64,000 bases of DNA from Pseudomonadota bacterium (GCA_021817985.1 JAKAFK010000002.1:52126-116125), one strand, 5' to 3'. Shown: positions 16,645 through 24,204, counted from the first letter of the stretch. Numbers and translations: made by a program. The notes: generated from the letters alone by a model not told the origin.

Positions 16645-16669
16645 CCCGGCATCTGCCGGGTTTCCTTTT
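16645..16669 (+). terminator. intrinsic terminator after the BrnTA-like pair
   Basis: CCCGGCA (16,645-16,651) and TGCCGGG (16,654-16,660) form a tight hairpin followed by TTTCCTTTT. It lies 36 nt after the antitoxin stop. The open frame from 16,634 runs through it, which is a reason to place the ATPase start further downstream. Confidence 0.75.
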
Positions 16670-16720
16670 GGTAAGCAGCGCGATTTCAGGCATAGTCCAG
16701 TACTGTTCAAGGGTCGAGAG

Positions 16721-18085
16721 ATGTCCATCCCGGGATATACAGAGGATAAGTTTGGGTACACGCTTGGCGAGGTACTATCTGCCTCCAGGCCAATCCATAG
16801 TATCGAGCACCTGAAGGGTCGCGAGAAAGAACTCGACGTCATCAAGAAAAGCCTTTATGCCCCAGGACGTCATGTGTTCATCTATGGTGATAGGGGCGTT
16901 GGTAAGAGTTCACTTGGCCAGACGGCAGCATATCAGTATCAATCGTCTGACGCGTCGCCTATTTTCGCCTCGGGGTCGCCAAACGATACTTTTGCCTCTG
17001 TCGTCGTCAACATTGCTAATAAGGCACTTTCTAGATCGAGGACGCAGTCAACTAAGACGACACGGTCACGCTCGCTTCATGTCCAAGGAATTGGATGGGG
17101 CGAAGGAGAGGAGCAAAATGACGTGGACTTCGCCTCGCATGTCAGAACTATTGGCGATGCGGTAGAACTCTTAAAGGAGGTCGCCGAAAAACACTCTGAG
17201 AAACCAATCATTGTGATTGACGAGTTTGACACCATCCCGGATGTCGCGGAGCGAAACAAGTTCGCAGCGCTGCTGAAGCAGATGGGCGACCAGTCCGTGA
17301 ACCTTAAGTTTATCTTCACGGGAATTGGCAAATCCCTAGATGAGCTGCTTGGCGCTCACCAATCCTCCTATCGACAGTTGGAGACTGTTGAGCTACCAAA
17401 GTTAGCATGGGAAGCCCGCAGGGAAATCGTCCAAGCGGCAGCTGACTCGTTTGGGCTTGGACTCGACGATAATGTCAATTGGCGGATCGCGATGGTGAGT
17501 GACGGCTATCCGTATTATATCCACCTGATCACCGAAAAAATGTTGTGGGCCTCGTTCTCCGCGGATGAATCAGTAACGGCAATTGGCTGGGATCTTTTTT
17601 TTCAAGGGTTAAGTGATGCGATTCTGTCTACCGCAGCGGAACTAAGAAGACCGTACGAGAAGGCCGTTCTGCAGCGAGACTCGGAGTTCGAGGATATTGT
17701 ATGGTCCACAGCCGATCACGATGATCTCCAGCGATCGCTGAGTGCCATGTATGAGTCCTACCAGGTCATCGTCAGCAAGCGAAACGAGGGTCGCGAGCTG
17801 ATAGATCGCGCGCGTTATAATGCACAAGTAAGGAAGCTCAAGACGGCCGGGTACGGCTCGGTTATACAACAGGAGCAAGGGCGACGCGGCTGGTATTCGT
17901 ACCGTGAAAAGATGCTTCGTGGCTATGTTCGGATGCAGGCGCAGGCGAACGGAATCGAACTCACCGGCGAAAAGCCAAGTCCGAAGCAGAGGATGCATAT
18001 TGGGAACGCCAGGAAGGGTTACCGTGGTCCGAGCCTGCCAGTTGGCATCCACCAAAACAAGAAGATATCAGAGTGGGAGAAATAA
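16721..18085 (+). CDS. AAA-family ATPase (Orc1/Cdc6-like P-loop protein), unknown role
   Basis: 454 residues. HLKGREKELDVIKKSL (30-45) is the lead-in typical of ORC/STAND AAA proteins. Walker A is GDRGVGKSS (56-64), Walker B IIVIDEFD (163-170) and sensor 1 about FIFTGIG. A C-terminal half (about 260-454) is a helical, basic region without a recognised catalytic domain. It is a solitary gene between a toxin-antitoxin pair and an IS, with no operon partner. Such ATPases occur in mobile-element defence islands; a defence role is inference. The start at 16,721 follows GAGAG and lies downstream of a terminator. Confidence 0.65.
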   Translation: MSIPGYTEDKFGYTLGEVLSASRPIHSIEHLKGREKELDVIKKSLYAPGRHVFIYGDRGVGKSSLGQTAAYQYQSSDASPIFASGSPNDTFASVVVNIANKALSRSRTQSTKTTRSRSLHVQGIGWGEGEEQNDVDFASHVRTIGDAVELLKEVAEKHSEKPIIVIDEFDTIPDVAERNKFAALLKQMGDQSVNLKFIFTGIGKSLDELLGAHQSSYRQLETVELPKLAWEARREIVQAAADSFGLGLDDNVNWRIAMVSDGYPYYIHLITEKMLWASFSADESVTAIGWDLFFQGLSDAILSTAAELRRPYEKAVLQRDSEFEDIVWSTADHDDLQRSLSAMYESYQVIVSKRNEGRELIDRARYNAQVRKLKTAGYGSVIQQEQGRRGWYSYREKMLRGYVRMQAQANGIELTGEKPSPKQRMHIGNARKGYRGPSLPVGIHQNKKISEWEK

Positions 18086-18126
18086 GCGTAAAGCCTTTCT
18101 GGCACCTTCGACGAGAGAATGAAGAT

Positions 18127-18152
18127 AAAAAAAGCCCAGTAAAAACTGGGCT
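18127..18152 (-). terminator. intrinsic terminator of the minus-strand ssb unit
   Basis: Read on the minus strand, AGCCCAGT-loop-ACTGGGCT (18,133-18,152) is followed by a run of seven T (complement of 18,127-18,133). It can also stop the plus-strand ATPase transcript, although that side has no U-tract. Confidence 0.8.
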
Positions 18153-18190
18153 CTGAATACAAACTGTACACTACATGTCTTGAGTGTAAA

Positions 18191-18497
18191 TTAGAACGGT
18201 ATGTCCGGTTCTTCTTCCACCGAAAAACCCTCCACGGTCGGGACTTCATGCGCGGGTGCGGTGGGGACCTCGTTGGCGGGTTTCTTGCCGAGCATCTGCA
18301 TGGACACGCCCCGGACTTCGGTGGTAAAGCGCGCAATCCCGTCCTTGTCCTGCCACTTGCGTGTGCGATTCTTCCCCTGGACATAGATCTGCGTCCCCCT
18401 CTTCAGATACTCCTCCGCCACCTCGGCGAGTTTGCCAAAGAAGACCACGCGATGCCACTCGGTGTGCTCCTTCTTGTCGCCCGTGGCTTTGTCCTTC
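18191..18497 (-). pseudogene. ssb: single-stranded DNA-binding protein, N-terminus deleted by the IS
   Basis: The frame encodes SSB from [21 protein letters not shown] through [21 protein letters not shown] to the acidic C-terminal tip ending EEEPDIPF. About 45 residues at the N-terminus of a normal SSB are missing: the IS begins exactly at 18,498, and the frame runs into a stop in IS sequence. A GTG at 18,508 could start a fragment, but the OB fold would lack its first strands. The former neighbour upstream was probably the gene at 19,702-20,001. Confidence 0.88.
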
Positions 18498-18523
18498 TGA
18501 CCTGCCACGGTTCGTCGGACCAG

Positions 18524-19378
18524 TCATTTCTGGACGACGGCCCCCTGTTTCACAGTTGAACAACCTTGCTGCACGAACTCGTTCGGGGTCCGGTAGCCGA
18601 GACTGCTGTGCGGCCGAACCTCGTTGTAATGCCGTCGCCATTGCTCGATGACGACCTTCGCCTCGGTGCGATTCCGGAACCACTCCAGGCTCAGGCATTC
18701 GTCGCGGAACTTGCCGTTGAAGCTCTCGTCAACGCCGTTCTGCCAGGGCTTGCCCGGATCGCTCAGCGCCAGGTCGATGTTCTCGGACCGTGCCCATCGC
18801 AGGATCGCCTTCGAGACGAACTCGGGGCCATTGTCCGATCGAACATACCTCGGCGCGCCATGCATGCTGACGAGCTGCGACAGAACCTCGACCACGCGGC
18901 CGGATCGGATCGAGCCGGCGACGTCGATCGCCAGGCTGACCTTGGTGAACTCGTCGATAACGGTCAGGCACTTGATCTTCTGCCCGTTGGCGCAGGCGTC
19001 ATGCACGAAGTCGTAGGCCCAGACCTGGCCCGGCCCACGCGGAATGCATGGACGCGGCCGGCTACCGGCGACGCGCTTCCTGGACCGCTTGCGCGGCACC
19101 TGCAGGTTGCCCTTGCTCCACAGCCGCCACGCCCGTCCATGGCCCATCTGGAAGCCCTGGCGTTCCAGGAACACATGCACGCGCCGGTACCCGAAGCGCG
19201 GGTACTGCGCCGACAGCACGCTCATCGCGCCCAGCGCCGGAACATCCTTCTCCAGCATCTTCGACGTGTAGTTCAAAGCCGACCTCGCCACCGACAGCAG
19301 CGCGCAAGCCCTTCGCTGCGACAGGCCCCGCCCTACGGCAAACCGGACCTGCTCGCGACGCGCCTGCGCGCTCACCAT
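18524..19378 (-). CDS. IS3-family transposase OrfB (DDE integrase core)
   Basis: 284 residues. N-terminal HTH-like part (RGLSQRRACALLSVARS), then an rve/DDE core with Asp in WAYDFVHDA, Asp in RSDNGPEF and Glu in ENIDLALSDPGKPWQNG... VDESFNGKFRDECL, and a C-terminal YNEVRPHSSLGYRTPNEF motif. It is made as an OrfAB fusion by -1 frameshifting; the overlap with orfA (19,372-19,378) contains a run of seven A. It looks intact. Confidence 0.9.
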   Translation of the reverse strand: MVSAQARREQVRFAVGRGLSQRRACALLSVARSALNYTSKMLEKDVPALGAMSVLSAQYPRFGYRRVHVFLERQGFQMGHGRAWRLWSKGNLQVPRKRSRKRVAGSRPRPCIPRGPGQVWAYDFVHDACANGQKIKCLTVIDEFTKVSLAIDVAGSIRSGRVVEVLSQLVSMHGAPRYVRSDNGPEFVSKAILRWARSENIDLALSDPGKPWQNGVDESFNGKFRDECLSLEWFRNRTEAKVVIEQWRRHYNEVRPHSSLGYRTPNEFVQQGCSTVKQGAVVQK

Positions 19379-19665
19379 TTTTTTGCGGCGATCTCCTTCA
19401 TCACGTCGATCTCCAGGTCGCGGTCGGCCAGCAGCTTCTTCAGCCGCGCGTTCTCCTGCTCGAGCTCGCGCAGCTTCTTCACGTCGGCGCTGTCCATCGA
19501 CCCGAAATGCCGCCGCCAGTTGTAGATCGCCTGCTCGCTGACCCCGTGTCGCTTGGCCACCTCGCCCACGGGCTCGCGGTCGGCCTCCCGCAGAATCGAC
19601 ACCATCTTCTCTTCGCTGAATCGGCTCTTCCTCACCACTTCCTCCTTGTCGGAGGGAGCCATCAT
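19372..19665 (-). CDS. IS3-family transposase OrfA (HTH)
   Basis: 97 residues: an HTH_Tnp_1 domain (KSRFSEEKMVSILREADREPVGEVAKRHGVSEQAIYNWRR) and a leucine-zipper-like stretch (KKLRELEQENARLKKLLADRDLEIDVMKEI). It binds the IS ends. It ends EIAAKKW with A7 just before the stop, the presumed slippery site for OrfAB. Confidence 0.9.
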   Translation of the reverse strand: MMAPSDKEEVVRKSRFSEEKMVSILREADREPVGEVAKRHGVSEQAIYNWRRHFGSMDSADVKKLRELEQENARLKKLLADRDLEIDVMKEIAAKKW

Positions 19666-19701
19666 CTCAAATTTTGGCTGGTCCGAAAATCCCGGGGCAG
19701 G

Positions 19702-20001
19702 TCACAGTGCATTGCTCTCGGTCATTTGGACCAGGGCCTCAATATCCTCGGCGGAAACCATGGCGATCTGTTGGCCGAGCATAATCTTGCCATTGCCGGC
19801 AACCTTGAGCAGAAACTCGGTGCGTCGCTGAAAATTGCCGTTGCGATACCATGAGTTCACCAGGACACCAATGCCCGCACGCTCGCTGAGGCATACGCCG
19901 AATTCGATCCCGCCGTCTGAGAAACTGACAATTGGACGTGTATGAATGGCGACATCTGAACCTTGTCCGCGCGAATGGTGGACTGGCAAACGGCTGCTCA
20001 T
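19702..20001 (-). pseudogene. 5' part of an unknown ICE gene, cut by the IS
   Basis: The 99-codon frame starts MSSRLPVHHSRGQ at 20,001 with an excellent AGGAG upstream. Its TGA (19,702-19,704) is made of the last three bases of the IS, so the natural C-terminus is lost. The protein (IVSFSDGGIEFGVCLSERAGIGVLVNSWYRNGNF...) matches no family I recognise. It lay in the same direction as, and probably upstream of, ssb before the deletion. Confidence 0.7.
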
Positions 20002-20186
20002 CAAAAGACTCCTGCGCTTGTTAATGTTCTCCCGGGGGTCACCCCGCGGGTTTGGGCACCGGATCCTGCCCCCATGGTTCATGAGGGACGCGGTATGACA
20101 CCGGCTGATAACGCTAGACGTTTCAAGCGGAGTACCGCGCTCCGGTCGAGGGTGCGGCAATCCGCCGTTAGGCATCGCGACAGTGG

Positions 20187-20199
20187 TGTATAGCACACG
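20187..20199 (-). promoter_or_regulatory. extended -10 promoter motif (minus strand) for the broken ssb-side operon
   Basis: On the minus strand GTGTGCTATACAC (TGCTATA is the complement of 20,189-20,195) is the ICE -10 motif. It is about 190 bp from the start at 20,001, so the leader would be long. This leader contains a GC-rich possible hairpin near 20,030-20,050. Confidence 0.45.
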
Positions 20200-20227
20200 C
20201 TCACGAGTCTCCGCCCAGAGCCACCGG

Positions 20228-20572
20228 TCAGGATGGAGCACCACCTGAACGTACAAGCTGGAATCCGGTCACCATTGCTTCAAATTGCATTGGGGCGAAG
20301 TTCCCGCACAGGTACACGAGGTCGACACTCTCCTGGGTCCCGGTCCCAAGGTGCGGGTTCTCGCCATGGATATCCGGACGCAGTTCATAACGGCTAACCA
20401 CGCCATTGGCTGCCCTCTCGATGGCCTTGCAGAGGTTGGGGCTGGGATTGCTGAAACCATAGGCGATCTGCCGAAGATAGCCGACAGTGGTTCCCGCAGC
20501 GCCGGCAAAGCCGGTGCGAGCCTTTTCCGTTTTGAGGGCCCGCAAGTAGTCGATCAAGGTCATCATGTTCAC
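20228..20572 (-). CDS. Cro/YdaS-like HTH regulator
   Basis: 114 residues. Residues 5-65 (LIDYLRALKTEKARTGFAGAAGTTVGYLRQIAYGFSNPS...CKAIERAANGVVSRYELRPDI) form the helix-turn-helix of YdaS/Cro-like proteins, with the RYELRPDI ending typical of that group. The tail (65-114) is unique. It is transcribed divergently from the 20,668 repressor across a short AT-rich operator, the layout of a phage-like genetic switch. The start is GTG 20,572 or ATG 20,566; no strong Shine-Dalgarno is visible. Confidence 0.7.
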   Translation of the reverse strand: MNMMTLIDYLRALKTEKARTGFAGAAGTTVGYLRQIAYGFSNPSPNLCKAIERAANGVVSRYELRPDIHGENPHLGTGTQESVDLVYLCGNFAPMQFEAMVTGFQLVRSGGAPS

Positions 20573-20573
20573 A

Positions 20574-20609
20574 CATTACAACGTTGCAATGATTTTAGTA
20601 TTTTACTAA
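20574..20609. promoter_or_regulatory. operator region between two divergent regulators
   Basis: CATTACAACGTTGCAATG (20,574-20,591) is palindromic apart from one symmetric mismatch pair. TTAGTA-TTT-TACTAA (20,595-20,609) is a perfect inverted repeat. The 95-bp region between the two genes is strikingly AT-rich compared with the rest. These are likely repressor binding sites controlling both directions. Confidence 0.6.
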
Positions 20610-20667
20610 TTATATCTCAACATCTTTATCCTTTTACTCATTTAGTCACTTCCTAAAAACAGGTTTA

Positions 20668-21660
20668 ATGCCGGACATGGACACCAAGCAAATCAGAAAA
20701 CTGAATCTGGCCACTCTGGTTACCCGGGAAGGGACGCAGGAGGCTCTTGCGGAAAAAGTGGGTACGGATGCGGCCTACCTCAGCCAGATCCTCGGCGAGA
20801 AAGGAAAAGCCCGCGTCGGCGACCGGCTCGCGCTGAAGATCGAAAAGGCTTACGGGATGGTGAAGGGGGCCATGGACCGGCCATTCTTCACCGAAAACGA
20901 AATGGAGCGAACGGTGGCCGAAACGTTGGCCGCGGATGGGTGGCAGGTGGAGAAATTGCTGCCAAGGACCGCCGATATACCATCGTACCTCAGGATCGCC
21001 GGCGAGCTCTGGGTTCCCGATCTGCTGATTTCGAAGAATGGGAAAAAGATTTATGTTGAGGTCAAACCTCCACATCTGGTGCATCGGGACAGCCCGTGGC
21101 TAGAATTGGTGACGGCGGGCAAGTTGGCGTTGATCAGCTCCGCGGATCCGAGCGAGATCCGCGATCAGTTGTGGCAACAGCTTGCCGCCCTTAGCGGAAA
21201 GGGCGAACCGTCTTTGCTGGCGAACCAACCCGACGCCATCGAGATTCCAAAGATCGATATCGCAACACTTGTGGAACCGGCACCTTTCGTACCCGAACAT
21301 GAAGAGGTGACTGAACGGATGTTTCTGGGCCGAGCTTGGCTGCCTTGCCACGTAGCCACGACAAGTATTGCGAACCTGGCGCTGGCAAGCGCACACGACG
21401 ACAGCATGGAAACAACATTCGCGGAGGGAGACATCCTGCTGATCGACACTGGCATGCACGAAATCAAGAAGAACGGGATTCACTTGGTTGTTCTGAACGC
21501 CGAACTGTATGTCAGACGTCTTCAGCGGCATCCTGACGGCGCTGTCCTGATGATTTCTGACAACAGGAAATACGAGCCCTACCTGATTGAGAATGGCGAG
21601 CGAGAAAAACTCCGCATCCTCGGACGCGTTGTCTGGGCATGGACAGGCAAGAAACTCTGA
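20668..21660 (+). CDS. fusion regulator: HTH, PD-(D/E)XK-like domain and S24/LexA-like domain
   Basis: 330 residues. The N-terminus (14-65: LATLVTREGTQEALAEKVGTDAAYLSQILG) is an HTH. The middle (76-180) has WVPDLLI...KKIYVEVK: Pro117-Asp118 then Glu131-Val-Lys133, the signature of PD-(D/E)XK nucleases. The C-terminus (214-325) is an S24-type domain with DDSMETTF (Ser246 as nucleophile position). The usual catalytic Lys (VKRL) is Arg283 (YVRRL), so self-cleavage may be lost. ICE repressors of this type normally keep the element quiet until SOS. Start 20,668 or ATG 20,677. Confidence 0.72.
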   Translation: MPDMDTKQIRKLNLATLVTREGTQEALAEKVGTDAAYLSQILGEKGKARVGDRLALKIEKAYGMVKGAMDRPFFTENEMERTVAETLAADGWQVEKLLPRTADIPSYLRIAGELWVPDLLISKNGKKIYVEVKPPHLVHRDSPWLELVTAGKLALISSADPSEIRDQLWQQLAALSGKGEPSLLANQPDAIEIPKIDIATLVEPAPFVPEHEEVTERMFLGRAWLPCHVATTSIANLALASAHDDSMETTFAEGDILLIDTGMHEIKKNGIHLVVLNAELYVRRLQRHPDGAVLMISDNRKYEPYLIENGEREKLRILGRVVWAWTGKKL

Positions 21661-21860
21661 AATCGTAGGCACATGCTGCCACCCCAATCGGCAATCCCGC
21701 CTCCTGCCCTTTTCAGCCCATGATTTTAGCGTTTCACGTTCGCACGAATTGAGTGTTATGCTAAATATTGAGCATCTGGCCCCGAAGGGGGTAGCCACCC
21801 GCCCCACCTGGTTCTTTAAACAAAGCACTCACCGGCGTTGCTCAGTCCGCTTGAAGGAGT

Positions 21861-21870
21861 GTGCTATACA
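21861..21870 (+). promoter_or_regulatory. extended -10 promoter motif for the methyltransferase operon
   Basis: GTGCTATACA (TGCTATA at 21,862-21,868), preceded by another GT, matches the ICE -10 motif. It is 76 bp before the methyltransferase start in a 283-bp gap that otherwise shows nothing I recognise. No clear -35 box. Confidence 0.5.
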
Positions 21871-21943
21871 CAAACGTCGCGATCCGCTTGAAATCGGACG
21901 CATTGGGTATGTTTGGCGGCTGTCCCAGGGAGAAACAAAAGTA

Positions 21944-24007
21944 ATGACGCGCGACCTATTTACTGTTAGGCCAGATGTCCGCGAAATCCGGCACTTCCAT
22001 CTGTTTTGCGGGCTTGGCGGGGGCGCCAAGGGCTTCAACAAGGCAAATGCTCGGGTCGGAAAAATGGTTGGCAAGTTCCGCTGCCTAGGTGGTGTCGATG
22101 TGGATGCTGCCGCTATTCGCGATTTTGAGCGTCTGACAGGCACCAAGGGCACCATGCTGGACCTGTTTGATAGATCACAGTTTAAAGATTTCCACGATAT
22201 GGAACCACCTCCAGGATGGCGTGAAGCAACACCAACAGACATTCAACGCGCCGCCGGAAATGAACGGCCGCACATCGTATTCTTGAGCGCCCCATGTAAG
22301 GGATTTTCGGGATTGCTCTCCGAAAACCGGAGCCGGACAGCCAAATATCAGGCCTTGAACCGCCTGACGGTGCGTGGTGTATGGCTGATGCTGGAAGCAT
22401 TCAGTGACGATCCTCCCGAGCTGATCGTCTTCGAGAACGTTCCCCGTATTGCCAATCGCGGCCGTTATCTGCTGGATCAGATTTCCGAGCTGCTCGGAAC
22501 ATACGGCTACGCCATAGCCGAGACGACGCATGATTGCGGCGAACTGGGTGAGCCTGCGCAAAGCCGCAAGCGCTTCCTGCTAGTCGCGCGTCACAAGGAA
22601 AAGGTGCCCCCGTTCTTGTACGAGCCGGAGAAGAAGCGCCTACAGGCCGTGGGCACCGTGCTCGATCGGATGCCGCTGCCTGGCGATCCCAGTGGCGGCC
22701 CTATGCATCGCGTTCCCAATTTGCAGTGGAAAACCTGGGTACGGCTCGCATTCGTCGAAGCCGGGGCCGACTGGCGCTCGCTCAACAACCTGAAAGTCGA
22801 GGATGGTTACTTGCGTGACTTTCTAATCGTTCCGGAGTACCGCGATCATTTTCTCGGTGTCATGGGATGGGACGAACATTCAGGTACGATCTCGGGGCGC
22901 AGCAGCCCGTCTAATGGATGCTACTCGGTCGCGGATCCTCGCGAGTTTTCAAGCGCTCATAACGGGATCCTCGGCGTTCGCAACTGGAACGAGCCATCGG
23001 GCACGGTAACTGGAAATGGAAGGCCGATGACCGGAGCGTTCAGCGTGGCGGACCCGCGTTTCGCGCAGTCCGCCGGGTGGCACGATGGGCAAGCCTACGG
23101 GGTGCGTCGATGGGAAGATCCCACAGGCGCTATCACCGGACAAAAGAGTCCCGGGCAAGGCACATTCGCGGTTGCGGATCCCCGCCTCGAGATCAAGCAC
23201 AACAATTGCTTCCGCATCGTCCGCTTTGATCAGGCATCTGGTACCGTCACTGCGGGCACCGGCCCAAGCGCAGGCGGCCTGGCCGTTGCCGATCCGCGTA
23301 CAGGCTTCGGCGCGGGTACCCACTGCAATGTCCTGCATGTCGCCGACTGGGATGGAACGGCCAAGACCGTTACTGGCTCGAATCATCCGTCGGGCGGCGC
23401 GATGTGCGTTGCAGATCCGCGGTGTACGACCAGTTTCTCCGGCAAGGGCAAATACATAGTGACCGCATTCGATGCGCCCGCCAATACCGTGATTGCTGGC
23501 AGCACCACCGGAAACGGTGCATTTGCCGTCGCGGATCCCCGTCCTGGCTTTGCTCGCCAGAAAGGCGACAGCTATCTCACTGCTGGCCACTATGGTGTGG
23601 TTCCATGGGAGAGCCCCACTGGAGCCGTATCGGCTGCAGCCGGGCACGACAATGGGCGCTGGAACGTCGCCGATCCTCGGCTGCCTGACGGGTCGGACAA
23701 GCTCGTGTGCGTAATCCGAGCGCTTGACGGAACGTGGCACAGACCATTCACGACGCTCGAGATCGCCGCGCTCCAGAGCCTCGTCGATCCTGAGGAGCAG
23801 CTGGAGCTCGACGGGCTATCCGATAGCGCGTGGCGCGAACGTATAGGAAATGCTGTCCCTCCGGACGCGGCGCAGGCTATTGCCGAGGTAATGGGGACGA
23901 CGCTGCTTTTGGCATGGTCTGGTGAGACGTTTGTGCTGTCAGCAACGCCCATCTGGGTGCGGCCGGTCGCCATAGCGTTAAGCGTAGCCCAAGGAAGGAT
24001 CAAATGA
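21944..24007 (+). CDS. DNA cytosine-5 methyltransferase with seven internal VADPR repeats
   Basis: 687 residues, much longer than a usual C5 methyltransferase (330-450). Motif I is HLFCGLGGGAKGF (19-31), motif IV SAPCKGFSG (catalytic Cys118), motif VI ENV, motif VIII QSRKRFLLVARH, motif IX RPFTTLEIAALQS and motif X IGNAVPPDAA. Between VIII and IX, where the target-recognition domain belongs, are seven units of about 40 residues ending VADPR (V at 329, 368, 410, 448, 489, 529, 575). It probably methylates ICE or host DNA as an orphan enzyme, since no restriction enzyme lies beside it. GGGAG precedes ATG 21,944. Confidence 0.85.
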   Translation: MTRDLFTVRPDVREIRHFHLFCGLGGGAKGFNKANARVGKMVGKFRCLGGVDVDAAAIRDFERLTGTKGTMLDLFDRSQFKDFHDMEPPPGWREATPTDIQRAAGNERPHIVFLSAPCKGFSGLLSENRSRTAKYQALNRLTVRGVWLMLEAFSDDPPELIVFENVPRIANRGRYLLDQISELLGTYGYAIAETTHDCGELGEPAQSRKRFLLVARHKEKVPPFLYEPEKKRLQAVGTVLDRMPLPGDPSGGPMHRVPNLQWKTWVRLAFVEAGADWRSLNNLKVEDGYLRDFLIVPEYRDHFLGVMGWDEHSGTISGRSSPSNGCYSVADPREFSSAHNGILGVRNWNEPSGTVTGNGRPMTGAFSVADPRFAQSAGWHDGQAYGVRRWEDPTGAITGQKSPGQGTFAVADPRLEIKHNNCFRIVRFDQASGTVTAGTGPSAGGLAVADPRTGFGAGTHCNVLHVADWDGTAKTVTGSNHPSGGAMCVADPRCTTSFSGKGKYIVTAFDAPANTVIAGSTTGNGAFAVADPRPGFARQKGDSYLTAGHYGVVPWESPTGAVSAAAGHDNGRWNVADPRLPDGSDKLVCVIRALDGTWHRPFTTLEIAALQSLVDPEEQLELDGLSDSAWRERIGNAVPPDAAQAIAEVMGTTLLLAWSGETFVLSATPIWVRPVAIALSVAQGRIK
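22483..22499. repeat. third copy of the TTCCGAGCTGCTCGGAA palindrome, inside the methyltransferase gene
   Basis: It is identical over 17 nt to 3491-3507, encoding ISELLGT in the reading frame. It could be chance, but a 17-nt exact match to an intergenic palindrome of the same ICE makes a functional site worth considering. Confidence 0.5.
22850..23690 (+). repeat. seven tandem about-120-bp coding repeats in the methyltransferase
   Basis: Each unit encodes roughly V..W(D/E)xPSGTVTG...GxFAVADPR. Spacings between VADPR motifs are 39, 42, 38, 41, 40 and 46 codons. The nucleotide sequences have diverged, so these are old protein-level repeats and not a recent expansion. Confidence 0.85.
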
Positions 24008-24192
24008 CCACCATACGGCTGCACATCGAACTCTCCGAGCAGGAAGCATGGGATTACGCGCAGTTTCTGAAGCGGGTGGGGTTTGCAGACTACAGTGCAA
24101 ACGCCGTGGACCACGCGGAGGCCTACCGCATGCTCTATGTCGGCGAAAAGATCCGCGCGGCGCTCGCGGAAGCGGGCTTCGCGCCCCGATAG
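24004..24192 (+). CDS. small ICE protein, unknown
   Basis: 62 residues (MTTIRLHIELSEQEAWDYAQFLKRVGFADYSANAVDHAEAYRMLYVGEKIRAALAEAGF), helical and soluble. ATG overlaps the methyltransferase TGA (ATGA), so it is translationally coupled to it. It is followed 12 nt later by the HD hydrolase. Conserved length and coupling argue that it is real; function unknown. Confidence 0.65.
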   Translation: MTTIRLHIELSEQEAWDYAQFLKRVGFADYSANAVDHAEAYRMLYVGEKIRAALAEAGFAPR

Positions 24193-24204
24193 GAGGAACC
24201 AATC

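Larger units (their letters stand above)
18498..19704 (-). mobile_element. IS3-family insertion sequence (IS407-group-like), 1207 bp, no target duplication
   Basis: The ends are inverted repeats: TGACCTGCC...CGG...TCGGACCAG from 18,498 inward, and its imperfect complement ending GGCAGGTCA at 19,704. It carries overlapping orfA and orfB on the minus strand. Flanking 4-mers are CTTC (18,494-18,497) and CAGT (19,705-19,708), so there is no target duplication. That and the two broken flanking genes point to an IS-mediated deletion or recombination between copies. Confidence 0.88.

Noticed and set aside
22850..23690. Regularly spaced repeats (period about 120 bp) like a CRISPR or tandem array
   Set aside because: They lie in frame inside the methyltransferase and are conserved at protein level (VADPR), not as identical DNA repeats with spacers.
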